In this document: in pieces, positions 1 to 32,916 of the stretch
Layout: each line of letters starts with the position of its first letter
Position numbering within the stretch: the first letter of the stretch is position 1
From: Odontesthes bonariensis
Lineage: Eukaryota > Chordata > Actinopteri > Atheriniformes > Atherinopsidae
Reading direction: 5' to 3'
Assembly: GCF_027942865.1 (NCBI RefSeq)
Contig: NC_134529.1
Coordinates: forward strand, 29,572,760-29,636,759
Length of the DNA stretch: 64,000 bases
Translations under genes and position numbers: made by a program
Notes under the pieces: model-generated
The model's database searches: none
What the model was told of the DNA's origin: nothing
The model's input: the letters and a program-made list of their open reading frames with translations, nothing else

Positions 1-954
1 TTGCTGCTGTGAGGGGAAGCCCATGCATCTGTCTGAGAAGACCGAAGGCTGCGGTGAGAAAGAGAACCAGCAGAGAATGAGAGATTTTCATCAAACAGCC
101 AGATTGGAGATGCATTTATTGCTGTTTTTTTTTTTGTTTGATGTTCATTCAAACAGGTTTTTTTTGGTTTTTTTAGGGACACAATTAGATGACTGCTGGG
201 GAGTTCACTAAACTGTGAGCAGCTGCTCGCATATCGACCATTGGCCCTTAGTCGGTGTATTGTGAATCCTACTTCTTTGTGAAGGTACACTATCAGAATG
301 TTCTGGTTTCTCATCTCTGCAAGTGGCCACTCATGTTGGTCGATGTTCACCTCTACTGGCTTCATGTCTAACGGGGCATGAAAGGGGAAAGAAAGGATGG
401 AGTTGGAGGCTTTGAATTGGTGCTGGTCGGGTTAAGACTGGAATTAATTTGTGCTCGTGGTGACTTTGGGCTCTGATTAAATCAGCACTCAGTTGCTGGC
501 ACCGTGTCCTCCAGCACTGCCCTATGCCCCTGCATCTCCCCTCTCACTGTGACTGGAGCCCTTATCCCTGCTGGCCGTGAAAGAGACACACTGTCTGTGT
601 GAGTCATCTTCAGTCCGAGCTGTGTGTCAGGCTATCCAACAGTCCCTGCCCCCCAGACCAGAGATGATGCCAGAGTAAAGGGAAACCTTGAGCTGAGCTG
701 TGTTTGTTCTGTGGCTCATTCCACTGCTGGAGCTGGGGGGATGTTTGTTGAGTTTATTACCTGAACCATGGTTCTTTTCATTTGTTTCCCTTTGCCAAGC
801 TAATTACCACGTTTCCTTTCTTATCGTTGGTGTTATCACATTCTGACAGTTCCAGTCCAAAGTAGTGTGTACCACCCTGAACCAGCTGTCTCTTCTAAAC
901 TGAGTCTCGTGTTTTTTCTTTGTCCCATCTCTCGCTGTGAACAGATTATAGATA

Positions 955-22701
<21,747 letters not shown>

Positions 22702-23466
22702 ACCCCCCACCCCGGTTCCTGGGCTCAGGGTGGGCTCAGGGTGGGCTGAGGGTGGGACAGGACTCGCCCAAAAAGTGCTGACAGAAAAATGTAGAAACAA
22801 ACATACTGAAAATATCCAGGCCTTTTGGTTTTTAAGGATCAGCTTCCCCAGCTGAGCTCGAGCATTTCAGTCCCCCCTGAACAGGGTGGTCTCTGACGCT
22901 GATGTCTGGACTCCGCAGACATGATGATGAGCGATGCTTTCAGCTGGAGGATGAGCAGAGTCCACCGGAGTTGTGCGAATGCAATGAAATATTCACTGTA
23001 AATAAGATGAGTTTGTTTTAGATGCTTCTGTTCAAGATTTTATTTTCTCCGTCACACAAATGATATTAAGGATAAAAAGAGTGGAGCACCTGAGCAGACA
23101 CTTCCTCTGTGCATGGACCCTGAGCTCCTGTTTTATTTTCTACATTCAATTGGAGGCCTCAATATATCTTTTCTTATTTTTCATAATGTGGAAGAAAACT
23201 CGCCAGGTCATTGTTTTACTGCTGATTTTTGCAGAGGGATCCTCCAACAAGCATGATGGAGCCCCTCACCAGCTTCTTGTCTTCATTCTTTCTGCCCCCC
23301 CACCCCAAAGCTTCCCTACAGCAGGTTGTTAGGCTGCTGCTGCTGCTTCTTTAATAAATCTTTGGTCACATTTGTGGAGATCACAGACGAGCATGTAAGG
23401 ATTTTGCACATGTCCTCCTGGCTTCTTTCAGCTCGTTCAGGTGGAAGAACGTTCGTCTCCCTGGAG
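22702..23466 (+). other. fyn: fyn 3'UTR (proximal)
   Basis: Sequence after the stop without further coding potential. A candidate polyadenylation signal AATAAA lies at 23353-23358. Later signals at 26871-26876 and 26962-26967 leave open a longer 3'UTR that would run through the minisatellite. Confidence 0.55.
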
Positions 23467-26400
23467 TTGGTGTGTGTGTTGAGGAAAGCTCTGGGGACAT
23501 TCAGGCAGTTGGTGTGTGTGGAGTTTATTTAGGAAGGCATGTGTGTCAGATGCCACTGTGGCTCCTCCAGCTCATTTCCTGCATGTCCTGAGAAGACCTC
23601 TGAGGCTCCCAGAGCAGCCGATCCCAGAGCAGCCGATCCCAGAGCAGCCGATCCCAGAGCAACCGTTCCCAGAGCAACCGATCCCAGAGCAGCTTCCCTC
23701 CTGAGCAGCCGATCCCAGAGCAACCGTTCCCAGAGCAGCCGATCCCAGAGCAGCCGGTCCCAGAGCAGCTTCCCTCCTGAGCAGCCGGTCCCAGAGCAGC
23801 TTCCCTCCTGAGCAGCCGGTCCCAGAGCAGCCGTTCCCAGAGCAACCGTTCCCAGAGCAGCCGATCCCAGAGCAGCCGGTCCCAGAGCAGCTTCCCTACT
23901 GAGCAGCCGGTCCCAGAGCAGCCGATCCCAGAGCAGCTTCCCTCCTGAGCAGCCGGTCCCAGAGCAGCCGGTCCCAGAGCAGCTTCCCTACTGAGCAGCC
24001 GATCCCAGAGCAGCCGATCCCAGAGCAGCTTCCCTCCTGAGCAGCCGATCCCAGAGCAGACGATTCCCGAAGCAGCCGCTCCCAGAGCAGCTTCCCTCCT
24101 GAGCAGCCGATCCCAGAGCAGCCGATCCCAGAGCAGCCGATCCCAGAGCAGCTTCCCTACTGAGCAGCCGATCCCAGAGCAACCGTTCCCAGAGCAGCTT
24201 CCCTACTGAGCAGCCGATCCCAGAGCAACCGTTCCCAGAGCAGCCGATCCCAGAGCAACCGTTCCCAGAGCAGCTTCCCTACTGAGCAGCCGATCCCAGA
24301 GCAACCATTCCCAGAGCAGCCGATCACAGAGCAGCCGATCCCAGAGCAGCTTCCCTCCTGAGCCACTTCCTCCTTTCTGTTTTACTAACACACCTGTATT
24401 CAGTCCTGGTTTTACCTGCTGTGTTGTTGTTCTGGAAGGGTGTGTGTGTTGAGGAAAGCTCTGGGGACATTCAGGCAGTTGGTGTGTGTGGAGTTTATTT
24501 AGGAAGGCATGTGTGTCAGATGCCACTGTGGCTCCTCCAGCTCATTTCCTGCATGTCCTGAGAAGACCTCTGAGGTTCCCAGAGCAACTGATCCCAGAGC
24601 AGCCGATCCCAGAGCAGCCGATCCCAGAGCAGCCGATCCCAGAGCAGCTTCCCTCCTGAGCAGCCAATCCCAGAGCAACCGTTCCCAGAGCAACCGATCC
24701 CAGAGCAGCTTCCCTCCTGAGCAGCCGATCCCAGAGCAACCGTTCCCAGAGCAGCCGATCCCAGAGCAGCCGGTCCCAGAGCAGCTTCCCTCCTGAGCAG
24801 CCGATCCCAGAGCAACCGGTCCCAGAGCAGCCGGTCCCAGAGCAGCCGGTCCCAGAGCAGCCGGTCCCAGAGCAGCCGTTCCCAGAGCAACCGATCCCAG
24901 AGCAGCTTCCCTACTGAGCAGCCGATCCCAGAGCAACCGTTCCCAGAGCAGCTTCCCTACTGAGCAGCCGATCCCAGAGCAACCGTACCCAGAGCAGCTT
25001 CCCTACTGAGCAGCCGATCCCAGAGCAACCATTCCCAAAGCAGCCGATCCCAGAGCAGCCGATCACAGAGCAGCCGATCACAGAGCAGCCGATCCCAGAG
25101 CAGCTTCCCTCCTGAGCCACTTCCTCCTTTCTGTTTTACTAACACACCTGTATTCAGTCCTGGTTTTACCTGCTGTGTTGTTGTTCTGGAAGGGTGTGTG
25201 TGTTGAGGAAAGCTCTGGGGACATTCAGGCAGTTGGTGTGTGTGGAGTTTATTTAGGAAGGCATGTGTGTCAGATGCCACTGTGGCTCCTCCAGCTCATT
25301 TCCTGCATGTCCTGAGAAGACCTCTGAGGTTCCCAGAGCAGCCGATCCCAGAGCAGCCGGTCCCAGAGCAGCTTCCCTACTGAGCAGCCGGTCCCAGAGC
25401 AGCCGATCCCAGAGCAGCTTCCCTCCTGAGCAGCCGATCCCAGAGCAACCGGTCCCAGAGCAGCCGATCCCAGAGCAGCCGATCCCAGAGCAGCCGATCC
25501 CAGAGCAGCCGATCCCAGAGCAGCCGATCCCAGAGCAGCTTCCCTCCTGAGCAGCCGATCCCAGAGCAACCGTTCCCAGAGCAGCCGATCCCAGAGCAGC
25601 CGGTCCCAGAGCAGCTTCCCTCCTGAGCAGCCGATCCCAGAGCAACCGGTCCCAGAGCAGCCGGTCCCAGAGCAGCCGGTCCCAGAGCAGCCGGTCCCAG
25701 AGCAGCCGTTCCCAGAGTAACCGTTCCCAGAGCAGCCGATCCCAGAGCAGCTTCCCTACTGAGCAGCCGGTCCCAGAGCAGCCGATCCCAGAGCAGCTTC
25801 CCTCCTGAGCAGCCGATCCCAGAGCAGCTTCCCTCCTGAGCAGCCGATCCCAGAGCAACCGTTCCCAGAGCAACCGTTCCCAGAGCAACCGATCCCAGAG
25901 CAGCTTCCCTCCTGAGCAGCCGATCCCAGAGCAACAGTTCCCAGAGCAGCTTCCCTCCTGAGCAGCCGATCCCAGAGCAACCGTTCCCAGAGCAACCGAT
26001 CCCAGAGCAGCTTCCCTCCTGAGCAGCCGATCCCAGAGCAACAGTTCCCAGAGCAGCCGATCCCAGAGCAGCTTCCCTCCTGAGCAGTTGATCCCAGAGC
26101 AACCGTTCCCAGAGCAGCCGGTCCCAGAGCAACCGTTCCCAGAGCAGCCGATCCCAGAGCAGCCGGTCCCAGAGCAGCTTCCCTACTGAGCAGCCGGTCC
26201 CAGAGCAGCCGGTCCCAGAGCAGCCGATCCCAGAGCAGCTTCCCTCCTGAGCAGCCGATCCCAGTGCAGCCGATCCCAGAGCAGCTTCCCTACTGAGCAG
26301 CCGATCCCAGAGCAACCGTTCCCAGAGCAGCTTCCCTCCTGAGCAGCCGATCCCAGAGCAACCGTTCCCAGAGCAGCTTCCCTACTGAGCAGCCGATCCC

Positions 26401-26656
26401 AGAGCAACCGTTCCCAGAGCAGCCGATCCCAGAGCAGCCGATCCCAGAGCAGCCGATCCCAGAGCAGCCGATCCCAGAGCAGCCGATCACAGAGCAGCCG
26501 ATCACAGAGCAGCCGATCCCAGAGCAGCTTCCCTCCTGAGCCACTTCCTCCTTTCTGTTTTACTAACACACCTGTATTCAGTCCTGGTTTTACCTGCTGT
26601 GTTGTTGTTCTGGAAGGGTGTGTGTGTTGAGGAAAGCTCTGGGGACATTCAGGCAG
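23467..26656. repeat. Higher-order minisatellite in the fyn 3' flank
   Basis: Three arrays (about 23608-24362, 24578-25117, 25331-26540) of a 15-bp unit CCCAGAGCAGCCGAT (variants GGT, GTT and AACC) mixed with a 31-bp form that inserts CTTCCCTCCTGAGCAG. Each array is preceded by an almost identical spacer of about 140-215 bp that includes GAGGAAAGCTCTGGGG and GCATGTGTGTCAGATGCC. A fourth, partial spacer ends near 26656. The larger unit (spacer plus array) is therefore itself tandemly repeated. Leu/Trp-rich and Pro/Glu-rich open frames here are repeat artefacts. Confidence 0.95.
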
Positions 26657-27714
26657 CAGTTGAAGCAGTGTTGATGTGGGACTGACTGAACTGACTGAGC
26701 TGATCTGGGATTCATGCAGATAGTCTCATGGCCACTTTCATTTTTCAGTTGTACAGCAAAATCATTTTATGTGTTGCTAACCTCCCTCCTTTGTATCTTT
26801 CATTTTCTTTTTTAACATTACTTGTTTTGTTAATTCAGTGATTTTTGACATTTGGAATTCAGAAAAAAACAATAAACATTTTACACTCTTTCCAAGAGTA
26901 ACTGGCGTGTGTGTGTGTGTGTGTGAGAGAGAGAGTGTGTGTGTGTGTGTGTTTGTGTGCCAATAAAAGCACCCTTTGGTGGGCTTTCTTATGTGGCATA
27001 CTGCAGTGAAAAGCACATTTTAAAAGACATCACTAAAAAACAAATGGCTCATTTTGATGTGGAGACATTTTGGAAAGCAGGTTTGGATCTCCCAACCCCT
27101 TCATTGGGTTAGGGTTGTTTTTTTATTCCTTAAAATCGCTCACAGGCTTCCCACAGCCAATTGTTTTACTGAAAAACACAAGAAAACTGGATCAAATGAA
27201 AGTTGGAAGAAAACCATTTTTCTGGTCGTAAACAAAGACTTCAGCCATGCTGCAGTAATGACGGCCTTTAAATCAAAGCCCATTCTCTGGGATTCCTCCA
27301 GCTGTCTCCAGTCAGACTTCAGCTTGACACCAACACACAGCCAATGCTTTTCACCTACATGAATGTTCAACAATGTAATGATCCTGGAACCATGAAAGCT
27401 TCCAGATGATCCATCTTATTTGAGAAGTAAGTTGTTATTTTTTAGTATATGCACTTTCTATTCCATAATAAATCTTTGGATCAGATCAAATGTAGTGTCA
27501 CAATGCGGCTACGAAAGGAAGGAGTATAAATGTCTTTCATCTTACTTGAAGTCTTTGGGGGTTAAGGCCGGACAGGTAGGGAAGGTTTTTTCATCTTGGG
27601 TTCAGGTGAGTGTGTTTGTGAATTTGTGAAGGTGGGAGTTACTGACAGTTACTTGCACAACAGGAACTGGTTTCTGTAGCAAAAGAGGAGAGGGCACCTT
27701 TTTTTAAATTTCCC

Positions 27715-27755
<41 letters not shown>

Positions 27756-29288
27756 TGCCAATGGAGCTGCTCTGATGCTAAACAAATTCCAAAGCATTTC
27801 CAGGCTGTTATTAGCGTTTAGCTCACAGAGAAGCTAGTGTGCTTCTGAACAGACTGTCAATATGGCAAATGGATAATTTTCTCCACTTATGCCTAAATAT
27901 TTTTTTTCATCATCTCCCTCTGTCTCAGCTGTAACATCTGGACATTTCCTGCCTAAGAAAACTGTAATTTATTGGTAAGATCCATTAACCATTAACCTCT
28001 TCAAATTTTTACAGTTGAAATTTATTCGATTTTGACAAAGGAGAACAAAATGAGCCACACTGTACGGTCTTTCTTAACATTAGGGCTGCAGAGGTGTTAC
28101 GTTTGTAAGACACAAAAACCCAGAAAACATTATGGCTTGACAGCTCTGCAGTATCACACCACCATTATTGCTGTTGTCGTTCCAGCTGGTTTATTGTGGC
28201 TTTTTTTCCCCTCTTCATTCGTGTAACTTTTGTTTTCAGTTCCTGGTGCCCAGAGGACAAAGAAACGTAAGCCTGTATCATGAAGAATACTTTTTACAAA
28301 TCATTCCAGCAATGGTCTCCTTGTGTCTGGCTGACGGGTTCTCTTCCCAAACATACAGCAAACAATCTGAGACACATGCACCTCAATTCCCTTCAGTCAC
28401 AGTTTCATTGTACCTTGTGCATTATCATGACAATAAAATTCATTCATTCAGTCATTCATTCAGTCATTCATTCAGTCTGATTTGGTGCTATCAGCAGTTA
28501 GTGTTTGGGAGCAACGCCTTCACATCAGTTATATGTCAGGTGGTGTGACTCCCCCTCCTGAGTCTGGATAGAAGCACCAGCTTGAGATGGTCCCTCCTTC
28601 ATATCATCAAAGCCTTGTCCTTGTGGAGCCATAACGAGCTGGGATGCACCTGTGTCGAAGTCCCCTTTATGCCACCTTTACAGCTACAGGGAGTACAGAG
28701 CAAAGGTCTCATAGACATCAGGTAGGTCTGATTCTATCCATTTTAGAAGAAGAAAGTAGCAATGGAACTCCTCTGTTGATTTCATGTCGTCTGTATTTCT
28801 TCAGATAATTGGTGGGCTGCTGAGGACGGTACTTTAAAGGGGTAAACAGAGCTCTGGGTGATAAACACAACACTGTTCATATGTAACACAGGACACACAT
28901 TTTCCTGGTAGACTAAAAAGAAAAAGAAAGAAATTTGCACGGCTTACTTTTCATGTGTGATACTAAGGTAGCATCCACCCTGTATTTGCTGTGGACCATC
29001 AGCTGGATTATACAGTTCAATACATTAGCCAAATCAAGCTCTGTGAGTCACTGCTTAGTCACAGGCTAATCTCTGCGCGCAGGCTTAAACAAAAAAAATC
29101 GAGTGCAAACACATTAGTACCCCAGCTTACAGCTTGTTCATTTCCTCACTTAGAATTTGAAATGATGCCCTTGTCCTCTGCATAAATCCAGCAGTGAAAT
29201 CACGCCAGCAGTAGCTCCTCACCAGTATCTGTCCCGTGGGTTTCCAGTGGCTTTGTTGCAGGTATTGCATGTGAGCGGTGAATGAATC
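26657..29288. other. Intergenic region fyn to GPCR gene
   Basis: Holds (TG)n tracts at about 26906-26951 and 27717-27754 and a LINE-like tail near 28380-28480. I see no exon. The promoter of the GPCR gene must lie in its last part, but no clear core element is visible. Confidence 0.5.
28380..28480 (+). mobile_element. Probable non-LTR retrotransposon 3' tail
   Basis: Ends with TGACAATAAAATTCATTC followed by ATTCATTCAGTC repeats, the form of LINE tails common in teleosts. No coding part is recognisable upstream. Confidence 0.45.
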
Positions 29289-29367
29289 ATGGAGGGAGTC
29301 AGCATCACCATCTTCATCACTGTTCAGAAGATCTACTACCCATTACTTTGCATCATGGGTATTCCAG
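29289..29367 (+). CDS. GPCR exon 1 (short N-terminus and start of TM1)
   Basis: 79 nt starting at ATG 29289: MEGVSITIFITVQKIYYPL then LCIMGIP. Donor GTTTGT at 29368, phase 1. It is too short to be found as a long open frame and was identified because it supplies the missing first half of TM1 in phase. Confidence 0.85.
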
Positions 29368-31669
29368 GTTTGTGATGTGTTAATTGTTTGGTTTAAAGTT
29401 TCATCAGGGTCACTAAGGTTCAGCTAAATATAATCTTATAATCTGATTATGACTAAATAACTCAATTAAATGTGACATCTCATATCTAGAGTAGATGGTA
29501 TTTAAGCCTGTTTTTGTCCAAGTCTTGGAACAGTGGACCAGATCTTTACCCTTACCCCTTACTGGGGGGGGTTATGGGTGTCTGATCATTCGCTGTGTTT
29601 AATGGACTGGGAGAAGGTTTACAGCCATGTCCCTTGAGGGGTTCTGTGGGGGATAATGAGGAAGTGTAGGATACTATAGGATAATGTAGTTACTATTGTG
29701 GGTAAGTTGTTGTTTTTAACTAAGTTCACTAAGTTGTAACATCGGCAGCAGCAGTGTGCACGTCCTTTATACAAAGTCGAGCTCATTTACAGTGCGTCTA
29801 CTCCACCAGAGCTGACCCAAACCTGTATCTGATCTCATGGGTAGGATCTGGACACAGTCTGCAAGAGGAGGGTGTCTGGTTTGGGAACCTCAGGGTTATA
29901 TCTGCTTTTTGCAGATGATGTGGTCCTGTTGGCTTCTCCAAGCCAGGACCTTCAGCGTGCACCGGAGATATTTAAACTCCTCTGCTTGAGGCTAAGACCC
30001 ACTCCAGATCTGGATGAAGCACCACCCTTTTCTGGATGAGAACCTTGGCCTCAGATTTGGAGGGGCTGACTCCATGAGCTGAGTGTGAAGCAGCCGGAAT
30101 GAGAGTCCGCTGCTTCTCCACATCATGATAAGTAAGATGAAGTGGTTCTCCCTGCCCACCTGGGAAGAGAACCTGTGGCAGACCCAGAGCTCGCTGGAGG
30201 GGTTATGTATCCCTTCTGGCCTTTGAACAGAGCACAGCCTTTATTTGCCCATTGAAACATGTGGGAACTGGCTTCTAACCACTAACTGTGTATGAAGACT
30301 GTGCTGAGGAAGATTTGAATGGGATCATTAGGAATGATAAATGAAGAGTTTGATGAGTTTCAAACCCAGAAAGAATTTCCCTCTGGTTGCTTTTAGCTGA
30401 TTGTTTTTACTTCAGTTAAGTCAGCCTTGCATGTCAGACAGAATTACAGCTGCTTGGCTGTTCTCATCAGAGATGATATTACGGACTAAAGGTGCTGGGT
30501 CTATACCATATGATGTAATTCAGCTTGTTTGGTGGAAAAAATGATGCAGCTCTAAAAAAATGATTCAATCATTTTTAATTCTATATTTTTTTCTTCTTGT
30601 TTCCCCTCCAGCAAACCTCTTCACATTCTATATGATCTGCTTCCGTAAATGTGGGATGTCAAACTCAGCCATCATTTATCTGAGTTGTCTGGCCATTGTG
30701 GACACCTTCTACCTGGTGTGGGTTATCCTCATTGATCTGACTCTCACTTTTTGGATGCTGCAGCCCTTCTGGCACTCCTACCCTTGGTGTGGTATTCTGG
30801 GATTCCTACAGTATGGCTCTCTTTACAGCTCGTCTTGGATAGTGGTGGTATTCACTATTGAGCGCTTCCTTGTCCTCAGCAGCACAGCTGCCAAACAGCA
30901 CTTCTCCCAGTCCTGGGTCACTAAATTGATCTGTATGGCAATTGTGCTGGTGTCCCACTTGGCGTCTGTGCCAATGGGCTGGATTAACATCGTCAAACCT
31001 GTGAACTTAACGGTGGACGGGCAGAACGTGACACTGCCTCGGTGTCGTTACCGCAGTCAGACTTATTCCACTGTTATAGTCTGGCTTGCTACCTTCCTCT
31101 CTGGAGGAATCCCCATTGTGTTAGTCATCATCTTCAACTATCTCATTGGGTACCATCTGTGCCGGGCCAGCAACCTCTTCACCAAGGAGGAGCAGCGCAC
31201 CATATATGGCAGGAGCACCAGGGGTACATTGAAGAGAACTATTCTGCTACTGAGCACTGTGTCCATAGCTTTTGTCGTGCTCAGCCTTCCTCGATTCGTC
31301 ACATACTGCATACTGAGGACCAAGTACAATGATGAGAACTTCAACAGGAATGACTACAGCCTTCCCATTAATGTGGCCGGAGACGTGGCCAACATGCTGC
31401 AGAACCTCAACTCTACAACCAACTTCCTGCTCTACTGCATGGTCAGCCGCCGCTTCCGCCGGGAGCTGGTTCAGCTGTTGACTTACAAGGTGAAGGCCCG
31501 TGAGCTGAGTTCTCTCTTCACCTACACCACCATGAAAGTCTTCTCCGTGGTGGATCACAGGGCTCCACCAGCCAGCAATCCGGTGACTGTGGTGCTGACG
31601 GGTCTCAAACACACAGAGGAGAAGGGGATGCAAATAGACAAAGATCAGACTCTCAAACTGAAGACATGA
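29289..31669 (+). CDS. Orphan class A GPCR, GPR139/GPR142-like, two exons
   Basis: Seven-transmembrane receptor of the plasma membrane. Exon 1 is 29289-29367 and exon 2 is 30612-31669, giving 378 residues. The join creates GIPANLFTFYMICF, matching the LGLPANILTVIIL of GPR139, whose single intron falls at the same place. Visible: a very short N-terminus, seven hydrophobic segments, TM3 cysteine (WCGILGF) and ECL2 cysteine (RCRYRSQ), two ECL2 N-glycosylation sites (NLT, NVT), ERF in place of DRY at the end of TM3, and GDVANMLQNLN then NFLLYCMVSRRFRRE in TM7/helix 8, which parallel SDIANMLALLN and FLYCFISKRFR of GPR139. Ligand unknown; GPR139 itself responds to aromatic amino acids and couples to Gq. 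The exact subfamily is inferred, so no symbol is given. Confidence 0.88.
29850..30240 (+). mobile_element. Non-LTR retrotransposon remnant (reverse transcriptase and C-terminal end)
   Basis: Inside the GPCR intron. One frame gives GYICFLQMMWSC, and the adjacent frame reads LLFADDVVLLAS, the RT catalytic box (YADD-type), followed by degraded pieces ending in a GRPRTRW-like segment near 30160-30215. Many frameshifts; inactive. Confidence 0.7.
30612..31669 (+). CDS. GPCR exon 2 (rest of TM1 to C-terminus)
   Basis: Acceptor with a long pyrimidine tract and CCTCCAG ends at 30611. The upstream in-frame ATG at 30560 lies in that tract and is not the start. Stop TGA at 31667-31669. Confidence 0.92.
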
Positions 31670-32824
31670 TTTTTTTAAACAGCTTTAATCCAAGGTTGAC
31701 TTCCTTACATCCCTAACCAGTTTCCCATTATCTGCTAACACTGTCCTGGCATCATCACTTGTACTGTTGGTTACACCCATGACAGCTAATCATTTCAGTC
31801 GCTGCATGTTTGTGACCCTGGGGACAGCAACATCAGACAGTTGGTCGATCTCTTTGGTTCGGATTGACATACGTAAATACAACTATTTGATCTGTTGCCA
31901 TGAAAGTTTGAATAAAAGTTTCAGGAAAAATAAAGGTTCATGGAGGATGAATCCATTTGATCTGAGCTGGCTTCAGGGTGACAATTTACCTTCATGTTCT
32001 CCCCAGATTGAGTTAGCATGCCACTCAGTGTCGGACTCTGTCCCTCTCTGTAAAGTTAAGATGAGCTCATGTGTTGTTGTGAAACAAGCACATGTTCTAT
32101 AGCTTTGAAAATGTTTCAGTACACATTTATAACACTGTTGATAATAAAATGAATTCAAACAGCACATTATATTCTTGTACATATTGAATCTTGTGATTTC
32201 TTTTTGGCTGATTTTGATTCATGGCTTCCCCAAGCACGCAGAGGAGGAGACCAAATGTTTTCCAAGGAAACCGTTCACTTGACTGGCTGGTGATCTATCT
32301 GCTTTACTGAAGAAGCAACCTGATTGGCAGTCCTGGATTTAATGCCCAGCAATATTTGCATAAATGTGTCACCAGAGCTCCAAGCTTTGTCTCAGACAGG
32401 AAGAGAAATATTTCCTGTTTGTGCTGTGGCTGAGGAATAGGGAGTTTTAAATGAAAGTAAGTACAATCGTATTTGGCTTTGTTCTCTGTACATGTATTTG
32501 TAGCAAAAAGTACTCACTTTCACCTTAAGACGGCATGCTTGACATAGTTCCAGGCGTGTGATTGTGACCTTTGTACTAGTTTGGATCATGTTACATTCCA
32601 GCCAGCCAACCTGAGCAGGTAGATCTGGAGTTTCACACCAGGTCAGGGACAGAGATTAATGACGCTGCAAATGCTACTTCTTTCATGTTAATCCTAACAG
32701 TTTGCCATCCGTCATTTTCTTGTTAGATATTCCTTTTCGGTAAGTGTCACTTTATATTCGTTCACCTTTTAGACTGCAGTGCAGCTGGTCTTATGGAAGA
32801 TATTGTGTTGTTTGTGTCTTTCAG
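31670..32824. other. GPCR 3'UTR and short intergenic region
   Basis: Candidate poly(A) signals AATAAA at 31911-31916 and 32143-32148. No other gene seen before traf3ip2. Confidence 0.55.
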
Positions 32825-32916
32825 GCGTCCTATTGGTTCCCTCAAACATTGTTTTAATTTCACTACAGCAAAGGCCAGAGACAACTCCCTGAAAAGAAAA
32901 ATGGATTCCGTCAAAG
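32825..32916 (+). CDS. traf3ip2: traf3ip2 start exon
   Basis: Acceptor TCTTTCAG before 32825; ATG at 32901 in a strong context (AAAAATGG); codes MDSVK and one base, donor GTAGTG at 32917. An in-frame ATG at 32793 would give a longer start if the acceptor is not used; the splice form is preferred because the tract before 32825 is a good acceptor. Confidence 0.7.

Noticed and set aside
23546..26569. Leu/Trp/Asp-rich and Pro/Glu-rich open frames
   Set aside because: Translations of the 15/31-bp array; all frames and both strands show the same behaviour.
30560..30611. ATG at 30560 as the GPCR start
   Set aside because: The stretch is a typical pyrimidine tract plus AG acceptor, and using it removes half of TM1; the exon at 29289 fits better.
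32300..32800. Separate promoter or small RNA gene between the GPCR and traf3ip2
   Set aside because: No recognisable core promoter, tRNA boxes or hairpin convincing enough to report.
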